Source: Pagrus major (Eukaryota > Chordata > Actinopteri > Spariformes > Sparidae). From it: a stretch of 64,000 nucleotides of DNA. Positions 50,889-64,000 of the stretch are shown piece after piece. The stretch covers positions 24,061,749 to 24,125,748 of the forward strand of contig NC_133237.1 in the NCBI RefSeq assembly GCF_040436345.1. The letters run 5' to 3'. The position numbers and the translations under genes were made by a program. The notes beneath the pieces were generated by a model, which was not told the DNA's origin, searched no databases, and saw only the letters and a program-made list of their open reading frames with translations. The first letter of the stretch is position 1. Each line of letters starts with the position of its first letter.

Positions 50889-53800
50889 ATGGCTGCTACC
50901 ATAGAGTGTGGGGCTGATTCAAATACTTCAGGAAACAACATGTCGCTAAAGAAAGCTCTGTCTGCAGCTTCTCCACTCACTCTGCGGATCGTTGCTGAAT
51001 GCCCGGTGACAAAAGCAAGAGCTTGTGATCTGATACTGCCACACTGCGCCGTCAGCACCCCGGTTTTCATGCCTGTCGGTACCCAGGGCACGCTGAAGGG
51101 AATCACCGTGGATCAGCTGGAGGGTCTTGGGTGTCAGATTTGTCTTGGAAACACATACCACCTGGGCATGAGACCGGTGGGCAATACTGCACTAAAAGCA
51201 GTGCTGTTTTCCTTGTGATTCGTTTGACTTTAATTCTGACTTTATGCATTCATAACTTTTCTTTTGAGAATGTGCTTTTCCATTTCAACTCTGCCACACA
51301 CAGGGACCTGACTTGATCGAGAAAGCCAATGGTTTGCATGGGTTCATGAACTGGAAGAGAAATCTTTTAACCGTGAGTATAGCTTTAATAAACCAATGCA
51401 AAGGGGAGATATTTGATATTCACAAAAGTACAAGTAGTAGGTGATCTTGAAAATCTTGTTTCACTTTCATCTGCTTAAAGGACAGCGGAGGGTTTCAGAT
51501 GGTGTCTCTTGTTGAACTCTCAGAGGTCACTGAGGAAGGAGTAAAGTTCAAGTCCCCCTATGATGGCAAAGAGATCCTCCTAACTCCTGAGAAGTCCATC
51601 AGCATACAGAACAGTCTCGGTCTGCAATGAGTAAACTAATTTGCATCAGTAATAAGTAATAAAGATTTGGAGCTTTCCCAGTGGCTGAAAGACCATGTCC
51701 ATGTTTCTCTATCTTCTTCCAGGGTCAGACATTATGATGCAGCTGGATGACGTGGTCAGCAGTACCGTGACCGGACCACGGGTGGAAGAGGCAATGCACA
51801 GATCCATTCGCTGGCTGGACCGCTGCATGGCAGCCAATAAAAATCCAGACAAACAGAACCTTTTTGCCATCATCCAGGGAGGGCTGAATGCAAAGCTGCG
51901 CAAGGCCTGTCTAGATGGTAAAATAGCTGGGGTTTTTTTTACAAGCATGCTGGAGGATTGATCATATTTGGATAGAGCCTAAGAACATGTTTAAATGCCC
52001 TGAAAATCCAGCTACTTAAAATAATCTAGAGCAGCCATATAAACTACAAACACTCCATATATCCATACATGTAGCCTGACAAGTGTCAGGCAGCTTGGAT
52101 AGTAACATCTTCAAAGTGTCAGGATGTGTAGAGGAATCCAATAATATAAGATATGTACTGTCAAAAGTTAAAGAGCAAAATATTATGCAAAGATGGTGGC
52201 AGCAATCTGCATGTTGGCAGGCAAAAGAAACATTTGCATTTTAATGTCAGGTCTTGTAAACTAGCCAGTTTGACTGTGAGAGACTGATGATAAGGGCTTG
52301 AACTTGTGCTTTAGGTATCTTATCCTCTTCCTGTAGAAATGACAAAACGTGATGTTCCTGGTTTTGCCATTGGCGGCCTGAGTGGAGGAGAGGAAAAGGA
52401 TGACTTCTGGCGGATGGTCACACTAAGCACTGACCACCTGCCACGAGAAAAGCCTCGATATCTCATGGGTGTAGGGTATGTTTGCCTCTTTGCTGAAAAT
52501 ATCTCATGAGAACTGTGGCGTTAAATGTGCTTTATGATTTTAGAAATTGAGCCTGAATGATCCTTATGTGCTGCAGGTATGCTGTGGATTTGGTGGTGTG
52601 TGTAGCTCTGGGATGTGATATGTTTGACTGTGTGTTCCCCACCCGCACTGCAGTAAGTCCTCTTCACCTCACACACAGATAATCACTTTTACATGGTCAT
52701 TTAGCAGTTATAATTCCATATCCCAAACAGATTTAAAATGTGTTTCTGACAGTCATCTTTCTCCTCCCTCAGAGGTTTGGCTCTGCCTTGGTGCCCTGGG
52801 GATCTCTTCAGGTTAAACACAAGCAGTATGCAAAGGACCTCCAACCCATAGACCCAGACTGTCAATGTCCCACCTGCAAGAGGTAAGCTGAGAACAAACC
52901 AAAGATTATAATGCAAGCCTGGAGATTTAGCTCACGCGATAAGCATTGTTCTTCATTAGAACAGATATTGAATATTATAAAGTAGTACAACACCAGAAAA
53001 GACTTGTAGGTACAGAGTTACTCATCAAGTTCTGTGCATCACCTTGATGAACTGGGTCATTTTTTCTAGAAAGAAACTTTGCTGTTGAGTTTTTCAAGTG
53101 TAATTTTTTTTGGGTGCTTTGAGCACCACAAGCAGAGAATCACCTCCTTCCATTGAATTCGAGAGAAGGCAGACATCTTTCTCTACCCCAAACTCTGCAA
53201 CTCACAGCAAAACAATCTAGATGGACAAATATCACAATGTAAGAGGGAAAAATATGAATTTTTGATTTTGGGATGGATTGTCCCTTTAGCTGGTTACTTT
53301 GATCAGACAATGCAATAATGCAGTGTGTTGTGAGAGGAGGGTGCTTTAAATGTATGAATAGGTACATTTTGGTCAATGCTGCACTTTGATGCCAGTGGCA
53401 CCTGGTGTTTGGACATTCTGTACCACATATAAAGTTTGCTGCAGGACTGAAACATGTAAATGATAAGCCTGCCGTCTGTTTCAGACATAGTCGGGCTTAC
53501 CTCCATGCTCTGTTCAAGAGTGACACTGCAGCCATGCATCACATCACCATCCACAACATCGCCTACCAGGTCAGTATTGGAAATGTCTCTTAACAGTCAA
53601 CATCAAATCATAACTGAAAGATTAAATTAAAGCATTTTACAAATAAATGTAAAAAATGTTTTGCCTCCAGAAGTTTTTGGACCAAAATAGCAACTTTTTA
53701 AAAGTTTTTTGTTTTTACTATCAACCCATTTGACTTTAAAGCTGAAGCTGAATAGAATTAAAAATTAATTTACATTGACATTAAAACTATATTTACATTT

Positions 53801-54710
53801 GTAATCCAACAAACTTCAACATGACATGGGAGCTGATATATCTGAAGGACACATTCTACATGTATTAAGTGTGTTTTATCAGTTGATTAGTTTTCTGTAT
53901 CTGCAATCCTGCCACTAAGAGATATCAGCCCGAGCCACAAGTTTACATAATGTGTCCCAAATGTCTTATTGCTCCGACAGAAATGTGACAAAAGATATGA
54001 AACTTTTGCAAATGTATGTGACACAATTCAGATCGTGTCCTCGCCTCAGTCACAATCACTTAATCCTTCAGTACTCTCTGTACCTCAAAGTGGCACAAAC
54101 TTGCTTTGCTGCTCTGACATTATCAAAACAATGAAGAGTCTCTTCTCGTGACGGATGTGTCCCAAAACATCATGTTCACGTTAAGAGAGCATAACAGATA
54201 ATGTCTGATTATGCAACATGTTAATTTCTTGATATTTTTTTCATTGCCTTTTGCATTGAAGCTGCACCAGCAGGGTGGCTGTTGTGATGTTAGTGTCGTC
54301 TGGTCTGTTGGGCTTTGACTCTACCACTTTGATCCAAACTGAAAATGTCACAACAAGTTTTTAATTTCTGTGAAACATTTATGTTGCTCTAAATGTTGCT
54401 ATGGTGAATGGTTGTAGGTATTCTTTCTGTATACTCTGAGGATGCTGACCTGTAGTTGACCCCTACACTCTGAGGTTGCAGAGGAGTCGATGACTTCCCT
54501 CTGGAGATCAAGATTTACATTATTTTACTTCGATTCATCAAACATTTCTCTTTGCAGCTCTCCCTGATGCGCTCTGTGAGACAGAGCATTATCGAAGGCC
54601 GATTCCCTGAGTTTATACGGACGTTCATGAAGCGAATGTTTCCCTCTTGTGACCAGTACCCCAGCTGGGCTGTGGACGCTCTCGCCTCCGTCAACGTTAC
54701 ACTGGAATAG
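50889..54710 (+). CDS. qtrt1: Queuine tRNA-ribosyltransferase catalytic subunit 1
   Basis: Exchanges guanine-34 of GUN-anticodon tRNAs for queuine, as a dimer with QTRT2. Nine exons: 50889-51176, 51304-51372, 51481-51619, 51723-51917, 52337-52475, 52577-52652, 52773-52882, 53485-53569 and 54558-54710, giving 417 residues (human 403). Seen: [32 protein letters not shown], the active-site Asp in [33 protein letters not shown], the nucleophile region [17 protein letters not shown], and the zinc site [11 protein letters not shown] with the later His in [11 protein letters not shown]. The first ATG (MAATIEC) is used here; a second in-frame ATG at 50940 would give a protein nearer the human length. 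The exon 3 donor (CTCG/GTCTGC) is weak but is the only one that keeps the frame. AATAAA at 55188-55193 is a likely poly(A) signal. It is divergent from dnm2. Confidence 0.96.
53010..53287. mobile_element. Copy of the inverted-repeat element, qtrt1 intron 7
   Basis: The right part AACTCTGCAACTCACAGCAA then AACAATCTAGATGGACAAAT and the end GATTTTGGGATGGATTGTCC match the right arm of the element at 30765-31302. The middle CTTTGCTGTTGAGTTTTTCA matches the dnm2 intron 7 copy. The left arm is not recognised. Confidence 0.6.
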
Positions 54711-56970
54711 AACCAGGACGGCAACTGTTGTTCTCCAAATGGGGGTATAAATGTCAAACAATGACTGAGAGATTTTATATCTTTTAAATGACTCTTTTTA
54801 TGGATGATTGTTTTCTACTCTTTGTTTATATTTGTATATATTTTACATTGCCAGTTTTGTTGGCGATGAAGAAAATGGCTTTTGATCTGAAGGGAAAAAT
54901 CCTGATTGTCTTTTGCAACAACCTTCTTCACTCAGCCTCTGCAAATTGTCCTCATAGTACACATTATGATAATGTGAGACTGAATGGGGTTTAAATGAGG
55001 TTTGAAACACATGAACTATCTCCTCCGATATGCTCAGACAGTTTTGTGTTGTTACCATGGCTACACAGTTGGCCCACCCACTTGAAACGAAATGTCTTGC
55101 CTTCCTGTCAACCTCTTTTATTTGTATTTTTATTTTGTGCCTCAGTACATTACAGAGGTATTTCATTTTTGCCACAGTCACAATATGAATAAATGCATAT
55201 GTATTCTGGTATTTTTACCCACATCCTAACAGACTAGTAGTTGTCAGCTGTAACTGTTTAAACTGATAAATGAAGCTCGCTACAGATTTGTGTGCATTTG
55301 TCATGATGACCACCAGAGGGCAAAATAGACAAAACTAGAGCCAAGTCTGACAGTAAAATTGAATGATATGCTGTATAAGTTTTCTAATAGAGTAAACAGC
55401 AGTTCAGCTTTCTCTTAGCAAAAAGTAACCGTATTACAGTAATATTAGGCGTATGATCTGAAATGTTATCCGAATTATTGACAATCTAAAGTCAGCATCC
55501 ATCTAAGTAATTTTAAATCATTATCAGCCATTGTTATTCTTCACTTTCTCATCATTTCAATTGGCAGTAATCCTTTTTGAGCCTCTTGGGGGAGGTTTTT
55601 GTTCGGTGCTTCCAGAGGTGCTGGTTTATCAAGGCCCCATTTGTGGGTGATTAATATTAATAAGTGGAAGTTAATTTGAATAACACCTGTTGCCTGTGGC
55701 TTTGAGTCAACAGTCCACTTGAGTGCCACATTTGAATTTCATTATAGCTTCTGTCATGACCACGGCTCCACAGGATTAAATCTATGACATGTATTGAGTG
55801 GCGGGCAAACAAATATCCAGCACATCAGTGAAGTGCTACAATGCAAATGATGGGTTGGGTGCATAACAAGTAGTTTACAAGTGCTTATAATCTTCATTAT
55901 ATTAATTAGTTACAAGTATAGCTAACTAAATTATTCATAGGAGGAGTTCTGCTTTGAAAAAAGTGAGTTCATAATGTATTTTATGGCTCCAGGTTCAAGT
56001 AATGATTGTAACGTTTTCTATAAATTACAGTATTATTATTCTTTGTCATGAGAAGAGATGTTTTTTTAATCTTCTGCTTCCACTGTGTATTTTTACATTT
56101 AGCCAATGAGAGAGCAACAGCACTCAGAGCTCGGTTGACGGAGCTGCACTACATAAATTGGATGTGTTCTCATGTATATTTCAGCAAGACGTTTCCCAAT
56201 ATGTCATTTGTGCCTCCTTAAACTGACTCTAAAAAGGTTTATAATCCCATAATATTTCACAGAAGCCCAGTTAACATAACAAAAACTCTCCATGCAGAAA
56301 TAGCAAATAGGCGTAAATGTGAGCGTTGTTTAGACTCACGACTGAGATGCGCACAAGTCTCCACAGAAGTCTGATAGAAATATCTGGGCATCACGTGTGT
56401 GTGTCAGTTTTATTATTCGGGATTTGAGAGGATAGTATGAGACTCAAATGTAGACGGAGACCGCTCTTTGTAGAATATTGATGTTTTTTTTAAACACCTT
56501 TGTTTTTGTGATTGATGCTTTTTGGGTTATTCGTGAAATGAAAAGTCGTCGCAACAGAAGCCTACAGTGTAACGGTTGGTTACACATTTGCAGCCAGTGC
56601 GTCCATGCGTAGCTCAGCCAGGGAGGATGCTGGTGTGGAGAGAGACAACCAGTTGCTCTCCAGCTGTCACAGTAAAAGTGGAGCCTCCCCTTATACGCAC
56701 CGACGGATGAACATCCTCGACCTGTTGCCTCGGCGGGAACAAAAGTAGAGCTGCATTGTGACGGGTGCCGAAAACGAAAGAAGTTGATTTTAATATTGAG
56801 GGGAAAGGTCGAAGACGATGCCATGAGGTGTATCAATGTGTTGGTTTTTAATCTCCGATTTGAATAGCAGAAGGAAGAGGAACGGAGTTGGTTTTGGGGG
56901 GTCCACCTCCTTGGTGTGGAGGTGCGGTTTGCGGCGATATCTCTCCCTTTGGGCTCTATAGAGGAGGACC
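54711..56970. other. qtrt1 3' UTR, intergenic DNA and kcnt promoter region
   Basis: The first 480 bp are qtrt1 3' UTR, ending shortly after AATAAA at 55188-55193. From there to about 56400 no gene or clear repeat was found. The last 500 bp before the ATG at 56971 become richer in CG dinucleotides and are probably the 5' UTR and promoter of the potassium-channel gene. A 223-codon frame on the minus strand (56444-57115) is a shadow of this GC-richer stretch. Confidence 0.55.
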
Positions 56971-57059
56971 ATGGTCGAACTGGAGAAGGAGGTGCTCCCG
57001 CTGCCCCCTCGGTACCGGTTCCGAGACCTGTTGCTCGGGGACTGGCAGACCGATGACAG
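56971..57059 (+). CDS. First coding exon of a sodium-activated K+ channel (Slack/KCNT1-like), partial
   Basis: The ATG opens [30 protein letters not shown], then the exon ends in AG before [24 protein letters not shown] is identical to the N-terminal cytosolic segment of human KCNT1 long form, and close to KCNT2 ([20 protein letters not shown]). In both, a DDR end is followed by VQVEFY in the next exon, which fits the AG phase here. The full channel has six transmembrane segments and RCK domains and opens with intracellular Na+; none of that is in the window, because the rest lies beyond 64000. The linker is two residues shorter than in human (WQTDDR against PSFQNDDR). Whether this is kcnt1, kcnt2 or a further paralogue cannot be settled from 30 residues. 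Confidence 0.82.
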
Positions 57060-60000
57060 GTAAGGATGCAGCTACTTGCATCGTTTACGCACGGCGCGCC
57101 GAATCCGTTGCGCATCTGTGCGCCATGAGAGCATCACATCACCTTCCTTGTCAAAAGAAAAAGTACTCATTTGTTTCGCATTTTCTCCCTGTGATCTCGT
57201 TGATTCTGGGGTATGAATGTGTTGGAGTAATTCACTGGCAGCTGTGCAGCTCTGTTGTTATGGAGGCTGCAACAGGTTTCCTCGTTGCCCTGAGTGCGCA
57301 GAGGCGACTGGTGCTAATTCTGCTAATAAACTATTTCTCTCCAAAAGCATTGTACTGATGATTATACATATAAGAGAAACATACTCGAAAGAGAATGAGA
57401 GACGAAATATTAATTTAGGAATATTTTGTATTAATTTTCATATCATACAAGGAGCGCATTTTACACGTACATATTTGGAACATCAGAGAAAATTCCTTTG
57501 GTTGCACCAACCAGGAAGGAAATGAAGAAGCAGTCAGGGAGGTGAACGTACAGGAGTCTATTTATGTTCCTCCTCATGTCATAATTCCTGCGGTTTACAG
57601 TGAACCGTCTGCCACCTGGACAGGCAATTTCAAGTGGGTGCTCTCAGTAACTGGCAATTAACCTTTGCTTACACTCCATTTACAGGGCAGTTCGACGTGC
57701 TATACGATATGCATTGCTTAATTTGGCTTTTTCATTATGCTGTCTAATGGAAAACGCTAACCTCCATTTCACGCTTGGTGTCTCTTGTTGCTGGGCTGGC
57801 TTTGGGACCAAGACACTTGTGGACTTGAGTAGCTGTTTCAAATCAGATAATGGGCAAATCTTGCTATTGAAAGCATGGCAGAGATCAATCAAAGTCCAGT
57901 CATTGGCAGGGTTTACTACCGAGACACTGCTGCATGCTAACATACAGGCCTGTCAATAATGCAAATCATATTGTTGAAACTATGCAAAAAGCATTCCAGC
58001 TATTGTTTGTGATAAATCATGCCATTTTCTTGTGTATCTGAAACCTAGTATGTTTCGCACAGCTGAGCCCTAGATAGGCCTGCTCACCCTAGCCGTGCTC
58101 TTCTGGCCTTCTGTAATTTGTCAGCTATTGCCCAAGGACTAATGTTTCCAAACCAGAGTGCAGTGTGTGTGACCTCACTCACCTGATTACATAGGTTCAT
58201 TGACAAGGGTTGCTCCCTGTTTCCTGGAAGAAAAGAAATGACTATTTGTAGTCCAGGCACCTCAGTCTTTAAAAGAGACTAGGAAACATAATGACAGTTG
58301 ACAAGGACATGATCTTTTAATGTAACAGAAACAAAAACAGGTGTACAGTAAAGTGACAGTGTGGCTGTGATTGCTTGTGTTGGTTTGGAGGCTGCTGAGA
58401 CAGTTTGAGAGGGCTGCGTTTGTGTCAGTGCCAAAGATGTGCTGTGATACACTCTAAATACATGATGTGGATGAGTGTTCAAGGATAACTTGGTGTCAAT
58501 CACTTTAAGAGCTCTAGAAGGTACTGAGATCCAAATAAAACTTGTGTGGGCTGTGCATGTTACATTTGTTTTGTCGTAGAGCAGCCAGTGTACCCAAGCT
58601 GCCTGCTCCACATAGAAAGTAGATCTCAATTATGAGCATTGTATCCAGCAAAATAGAAATTTAGTCCTTTGTATCTCCGATGTGTGTAACTGTGTGTGTT
58701 TGCCACTCTCTTAAACTCAATCTGTGTGTGTGTGTGTGTGTGTGTGCATGTGTATGCAAACATCGCTTTCATCTACAAACGTCAGACGCTAGAAGGAATG
58801 TGAGAGAAAGAAGAGAGCGATTCTCAGGGGGGTCAAGATGTTGATCTCTGTGCCCGAGAGAATTAGTCTCTATAAAATGGACTGATTAGAAGGAATGCAG
58901 GAGCTGTGATTAATAGTGACAGAGAGCTTAATTACAGCAGAATCACACACACAGTTTGTCTGCCATGGTCCATTAATCTAAGGAGTAGCCTTTGAGCAAC
59001 ATCCCCAAAGAACCAAACGGCCCCATGAGCTCAGGTGCACAGATAGCTCCATACAGTATCACTAATCAAAATGTCAACATGTGTATGCATAACTTATCTC
59101 CCTGACACATATGGGGACACTCTGCTCTGGGAACGCCTACATTATTGAGCCTTATAATCCCTCTTCTGTCATCCTCTGTGGGCTTTCTCCCTGTCCTGTC
59201 AGCTTGCATCCATGCTTGTGCATGTGTGTGTGTGTGTGTGTGTTCATACATGGCCCCCTTTTAACATTCGCACCCCCGCCGTCCTTCTCCTCCATACATC
59301 TTATTTCTGATTGAAGTGCCATAATACGATGTTTTCCCCCTCTCAAGAGCTCTCCTGTAACCCAGTGGAATACATTTTGCTGAAGCCGTTGGAAGGCTCT
59401 TAGGTGAAGCAATTTTCAACACAGACTTTTAAAGAAGGCAATTGATTTTATAATTTATTTTACACACAGGGATCTCCTATCCTGCTGATAGTACTATTAC
59501 TGGTTTCTGTGGTGCCTCCTTTTTCTACCTCTGCCAGTGTTTGTGTTTTCTGGTGGACCTGTGCCCTGTGGCGCTGCAGTTCGAGTGTATATTTATAAAT
59601 ATTTAATACTTTGATTTGAATTGCGCTTTTTCTTTGGTAAAACATACAAAACTGCAAATACAATTAGACGTTGTCTTTGACAACCCAGCAGTGGCTGTAT
59701 CTATTTATTTTTTCAAATTGGAACAAACAGAAATTTGGCTCTGTTTTGGCCGTACAGACTGAAACAAGCTTTCTCTCCAGAACAGTATTTGAAGAGCTGT
59801 GTGCTGCTAAAAGATTGGTTACAGCTGCCAATTATCTTTTATCTGTGTAGTTCACATCACCCCTCAAAGTTAATCGAGGCTGTGCCCGATAATTGATCAG
59901 TAAGTGAATGTATGTCCTGCTGGTACAGAAATGTGTCAAGGACAGAGAAGTGGGAAGATTTTAACAACACTGTTCTGATTACACTGACACCATTTATTTT

Positions 60001-63000
60001 ATTTATTTTTTGGCGGTGAGTCAGAGGCTTCTGTTTTGAGGAAATGCCAGATGACTAAACAATTAAATACCGATCTTTGGCAGGCTGATGACAAGGATTT
60101 TACCAGTCAAAGGAGCTGTCTGGTTTTTGGCTAAAAAGAACATGATATCAAGACCTGATTTCTTTTTGGCAGTCTTTTGATATTAGCAGTAGTCTTTGAC
60201 TTTGTGTAATTCTTATCACAGCTTGACTAAACACACTACAAAGAGTCTGAACTGATTATGAACAGTCTCAGTTTCATACTGATGCTCTGCTATCACCTAC
60301 ATAAGCAAACAAGACCATCAGCAAGAAGACTGGATATATAGTTTAAATATAGTTATTATAATGCCCCAAGTGTCACTTTGTCAGATTCCTCACGAAAGAT
60401 TTCTTGACAAAATTACTTTTAATAAGCAATCAAGTCTGTTATCTGTAGACTACGTAGGCTTATATACTGTAGGTGTATGAACGTCATTTAAACAAAGGCT
60501 ACTTTGTTCCACCATTGATCTTACATAGCCACAAATAGAAACATTACCTCATAGCAATTCATCCTGCAAACAGCTGTGTTTAAAAAAGAAAAATAGTGAT
60601 AAAAATATGAAGGTCTTTTCTTTCACTCGCTTCCAAAACAAATGCACACCAGCCAGATCAAGATCTTTATGACCGGAGGTGATGATGCGTGTAACGGTCT
60701 GTAACACAAATGAAAGGTAGCACATGTAGCTTTCTCAAATTTGTAAAGATAGCTTTTTGCGTTCACCGAAACACCCCCATCTTCTTATCTCCAGTGCTGT
60801 TGTTAAAATTTTTACAGTGTGAGAATTCTCAAAAGAATGAATTCTGGCTTAATGTGCTGCAATTACTGTGCTCCAGCAATGCAGAGTAGATGGCGTGTTC
60901 ATAACAGCCTTTAAAAACACACGATTTCCAGCACAGCTCTGCTTCTGCCTAATTTGTTTGAAGTAAAATGAAATACAACAGAGTCTCCATTGCTCCACAA
61001 AAGAAAGCCTCAATGGGAGCTTTCCTCAGAGTCCAGGATTATCATACAAATGACAGCCTTTTGTCCTTAGAACAATCTGTCATTGGCTGTCGCTTCCAAA
61101 TCTTCCTCATCTCTCTGTCTCAGTCTACTCTCCACAATACTTTCTCCCTCATGCTCCTATTCCCTTTCCCTCCCCCTTAATTCTTCCAGTCAAGCCTTAA
61201 TCTAGTAAAGCCAGTGTAGAGCATAATCCATCAATATTGTCAATATTCATGCCCGTTATACGCTTTGACTTCACTATAAGGTGAACGCCAGAGTCCTTTA
61301 ACCAGCCTTTCAAGGCTCATGTAAGTTTCAGTCTTATTAATAATAAGACAGTTTGGAAAGCTGATAGCTATCTCTGTCAAGAATTGTGGAATCATGGCTG
61401 CATTATGCATCATGACTGCAGAGCCAGAGTTGGCATCAAGGGAGGTTATTAGCAATACAAATGGCTGGTATGATGAGAAAAGTCACTCTGTGAAGGTGAT
61501 TTTTATCAGATTTGATGCTGGGTGACGGGGACCTCATAACTTCTTTTGTGAGTTGTGCGCATGTCCTCACAGCCACATGAGTCTACCCGTAAACACATTG
61601 TAGTTAACTTAAAGAAACCCAGTTACTAATGGAAATTAATTGGACGGCTTTGAATAGTCGATTGGGAAAACTTGGCGCCAACAGTGGTGTAGGCGAATGA
61701 AACCGAGCATCAGGCCTGACAAATGTCCCTTTCTATTAATTAGAAAAGGCTTATAAAAACAACATCCTAATTAATATTGGTGAAGAGGAAAGGTTGCCAG
61801 TAGGCCTGAACATTAAAGAAAGGTCCCTTTGAGATCAAACGAGGGGGCATAGTGGGAGGATGGAGTGCTCATATGGAGTCTGAGCAGGATCCTGCTACAG
61901 AGAATATTGTGCGTATGATGCCAGGTGAGCATGAGCCTGTGCTCTCTTTGTCAGAAGGTTGTGCACAGAACAGAGAAGACACTACCTGAAGGCAAAGTGA
62001 GAGGCACTTCAGTTCAGCTGCACAATCAGAGTATATTAAATTTAATTATTTGTTCTTTGAACTCCAGCAACCCCTGCATTTACAATATTTATAGATATAT
62101 TACAGAGACACATATTGGATATATATTAAAGCTTTATCTTTTTTCATTGTTATCATTGACGAGCAATAGCCCAAGGACAGAGAGAACAGAGTCAATGCTC
62201 AGTGGTTATCTAGACTCATGGTTCTTTAATTTATACAGCTATTTTGTTACCAGTGGGCTTTAATAAGCTACATTTTGAAGTCCCTAACCAGCCTTTGGGT
62301 TAGAAAAGCACTGTCAACACTTAAGAGCCTTCCTGCTGTGGAAACTAACACAGCCATGGGGCTGACTAGCATGTGTCTGAGCACTTCTGGGCCCTGTTTC
62401 TGAAAGGCCCAATGGCATCAGAGTGGGGGCAGGGAGCTACTGTGCCACGCTGTTGTGTGGGGATCACAAACACAGTTGTCCACTGATCGCAGCTCCCCTA
62501 CTCCCAAAGTGTGTTAGCTGAATACACCACAGAACCTTACAATCCAAGCGGCTCCAGAGACACCAAGGACAGAGAAGATACCTCTCATGTTTCCCTCGTT
62601 TTGCATCACGCATGCCATCCTGAAAGTGGTGATTTGAAGATGACTTTGAAACAGATTGATATCTCACGTTTATTTGATCAAATGTTAAATGCCTGCGCAC
62701 ATCTGAGGCTAATGTAATCTGAATGGACAGGGAGATAGAATGTCATTGGATGGCTTTTAATAGAGCTGCACATCCATTTAAGCCATATTGTGTTTCACGA
62801 CTTAGAGATGAAAGGGGTGTTTATTAGCAAGCAAAACGTGGACCCATGTTTTTTCCATGAATTCAACAGTTAAGAGGAACTGAAGGAACTGTGATTTGTT
62901 CTTCCTGCAGGTAAACAAAAGAGACTACTTGAATGTGTCAGTGTATCCTCCTCCAAGCAATAAATAGTGAATGATCGTTTCAGGAAAGGATGAGGCAAGG

Positions 63001-64000
63001 CTGGTTTACGTCAGGGAGCAGAAGGGAGGAATGGCTGGAGCGCTTCCACTGATGATGTATGGAAAGTCTGAATCCATGACAACACAGGGGTTGTTCAGGA
63101 AATGGCTCTGACTAACAGCTACACTGCACACTTCCTTACTGTTAATATACAGTGGGAAACATTACATATTCATTGTAAATAATGGCTGTCATTTTCTTGT
63201 TGTGTTGTTACACTGGCTATTGTGGTAGACAGAGGTACTGTTGGAGGATAGACACACACGTGTTTACAGTAGGGGTGGGCGATCTGATGATTTTAGATCA
63301 TGACCCATCTTGAAAGTGTCCATAAAATACTTTTCAGGCAAATCTTGAGATTGCTGTATTTAAAGCAGGGGTTGGTAAGATTGCAGAAACCCACCAGAGC
63401 AAGCAAAATTTTGAAAAGGTATCCAACTGAAAAAATCCCATCCCCTCTCTTCAGGTCTACCTCCACAGCTGCTCTTCTGGAACACATGAGTGTGCACTGC
63501 CTGACTACACAGACACTGACTGCCCTGTAGCTATTGCTGGCCAGCAGGGAGAAATGTAAGTGACTGAAAAGGCTAACCGGCATGACAGTTACTGGTCAAG
63601 CTGTGTACTTTGTGCTAGCGTTAAGAGCAAGAGGCTGTTGTGGCTCTGTTCTTCAGTTCAGGGGCTGTTTGCTTTGTGCGACTTGTTTAGCTGTTAAACA
63701 ACAAGCTTAAGGGCTGTGCACTGTGAGTGCAGTGCATGGAAAAGAAAGTTATACAATTCAGATTGTGGATCTTGATTCCAATTAAATAGATTGTGATATT
63801 ATGTTTTGGCCTGATCGCCTACGGCTATTGCACAGTGGATAAAATGGTAGATGAATCGGTCACGACACAGACTGCTTACATTTTATTTATACTCAATAAA
63901 AAAAAAAAGCAGGAGAGAAAGAGACTATTTAAAGGTACCAGCCATCATTATAATTTAAGTTCTTGCTTTTTTTCAATGAAGTGTTAAAATCAATTCGTGG
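57060..64000 (+). other. First intron of the kcnt-like gene, open at the right edge
   Basis: More than 6.9 kb with no second exon recognised: no VQVEFY-type codon run or transmembrane exon was found. It holds TG microsatellites at about 58723-58747 and 59222-59243 and many chance frames. No nested gene or RNA gene was recognised. Confidence 0.6.
58723..58747. repeat. (TG)n microsatellite
   Basis: About 12 TG units in the kcnt-like first intron, just after CTCAATC. Confidence 0.9.

Noticed and set aside
56444-57115. 223-codon open frame on the minus strand
   Set aside because: It is antisense to the kcnt-like exon in a GC-richer stretch and has no recognisable domain.
56888-57358. 156-codon open frame over the kcnt-like exon
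   Set aside because: It uses another frame and runs past a perfect splice donor; the 30-residue frame from 56971 matches KCNT channels.

Overview
This window is nuclear DNA from a ray-finned (probably percomorph-type teleost) fish. It contains vertebrate genes split into many exons with GT-AG introns, CA, TA and GA microsatellites, and several repeat types that look like common teleost dispersed repeats. No bacterial, viral or organellar gene was seen. Almost all continuous open frames are chance frames; the real genes were assembled by joining exons at splice sites and comparing the result with known vertebrate families.

Layout from left to right: (1) 2707-4603, + strand, a small TNF-superfamily ligand that looks most like CD70. 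(2) 10085-13023, - strand, tnfsf14 (LIGHT). (3) 17639-20021, + strand, tmed1 (p24 cargo receptor). (4) 24517-50359, - strand, dynamin-2 (dnm2), complete, 21 exons in the longest form plus one alternative exon. It includes the mutually exclusive exons 10a and 10b, a 12-nt microexon coding GEIL, and a GC-AG intron. (5) 28798-28866, + strand, a mir-199 hairpin antisense inside a dnm2 intron. (6) 50889-54710, + strand, qtrt1, the catalytic subunit of queuine tRNA-ribosyltransferase, head-to-head with dnm2 across a 529-bp region with three ATTGG (CCAAT) boxes. (7) 56971-57059, + strand, the first coding exon of a sodium-activated potassium channel (kcnt1-like), whose gene runs out of the window.

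The genes are not one pathway. They are an old syntenic block. TMED1, DNM2 and QTRT1 are neighbours on human 19p13.2, and CD70 and TNFSF14 lie together on 19p13.3. The paralogous human regions around DNM3 (1q) and DNM1 (9q) also carry TNF ligands, KCNT2 or KCNT1, and mir-199 copies. The window therefore looks like the DNM2 member of that paralogon, in a state more complete than in mammals. The most interesting points are the KCNT exon beside dnm2, the antisense mir-199, and the splice architecture of dnm2.
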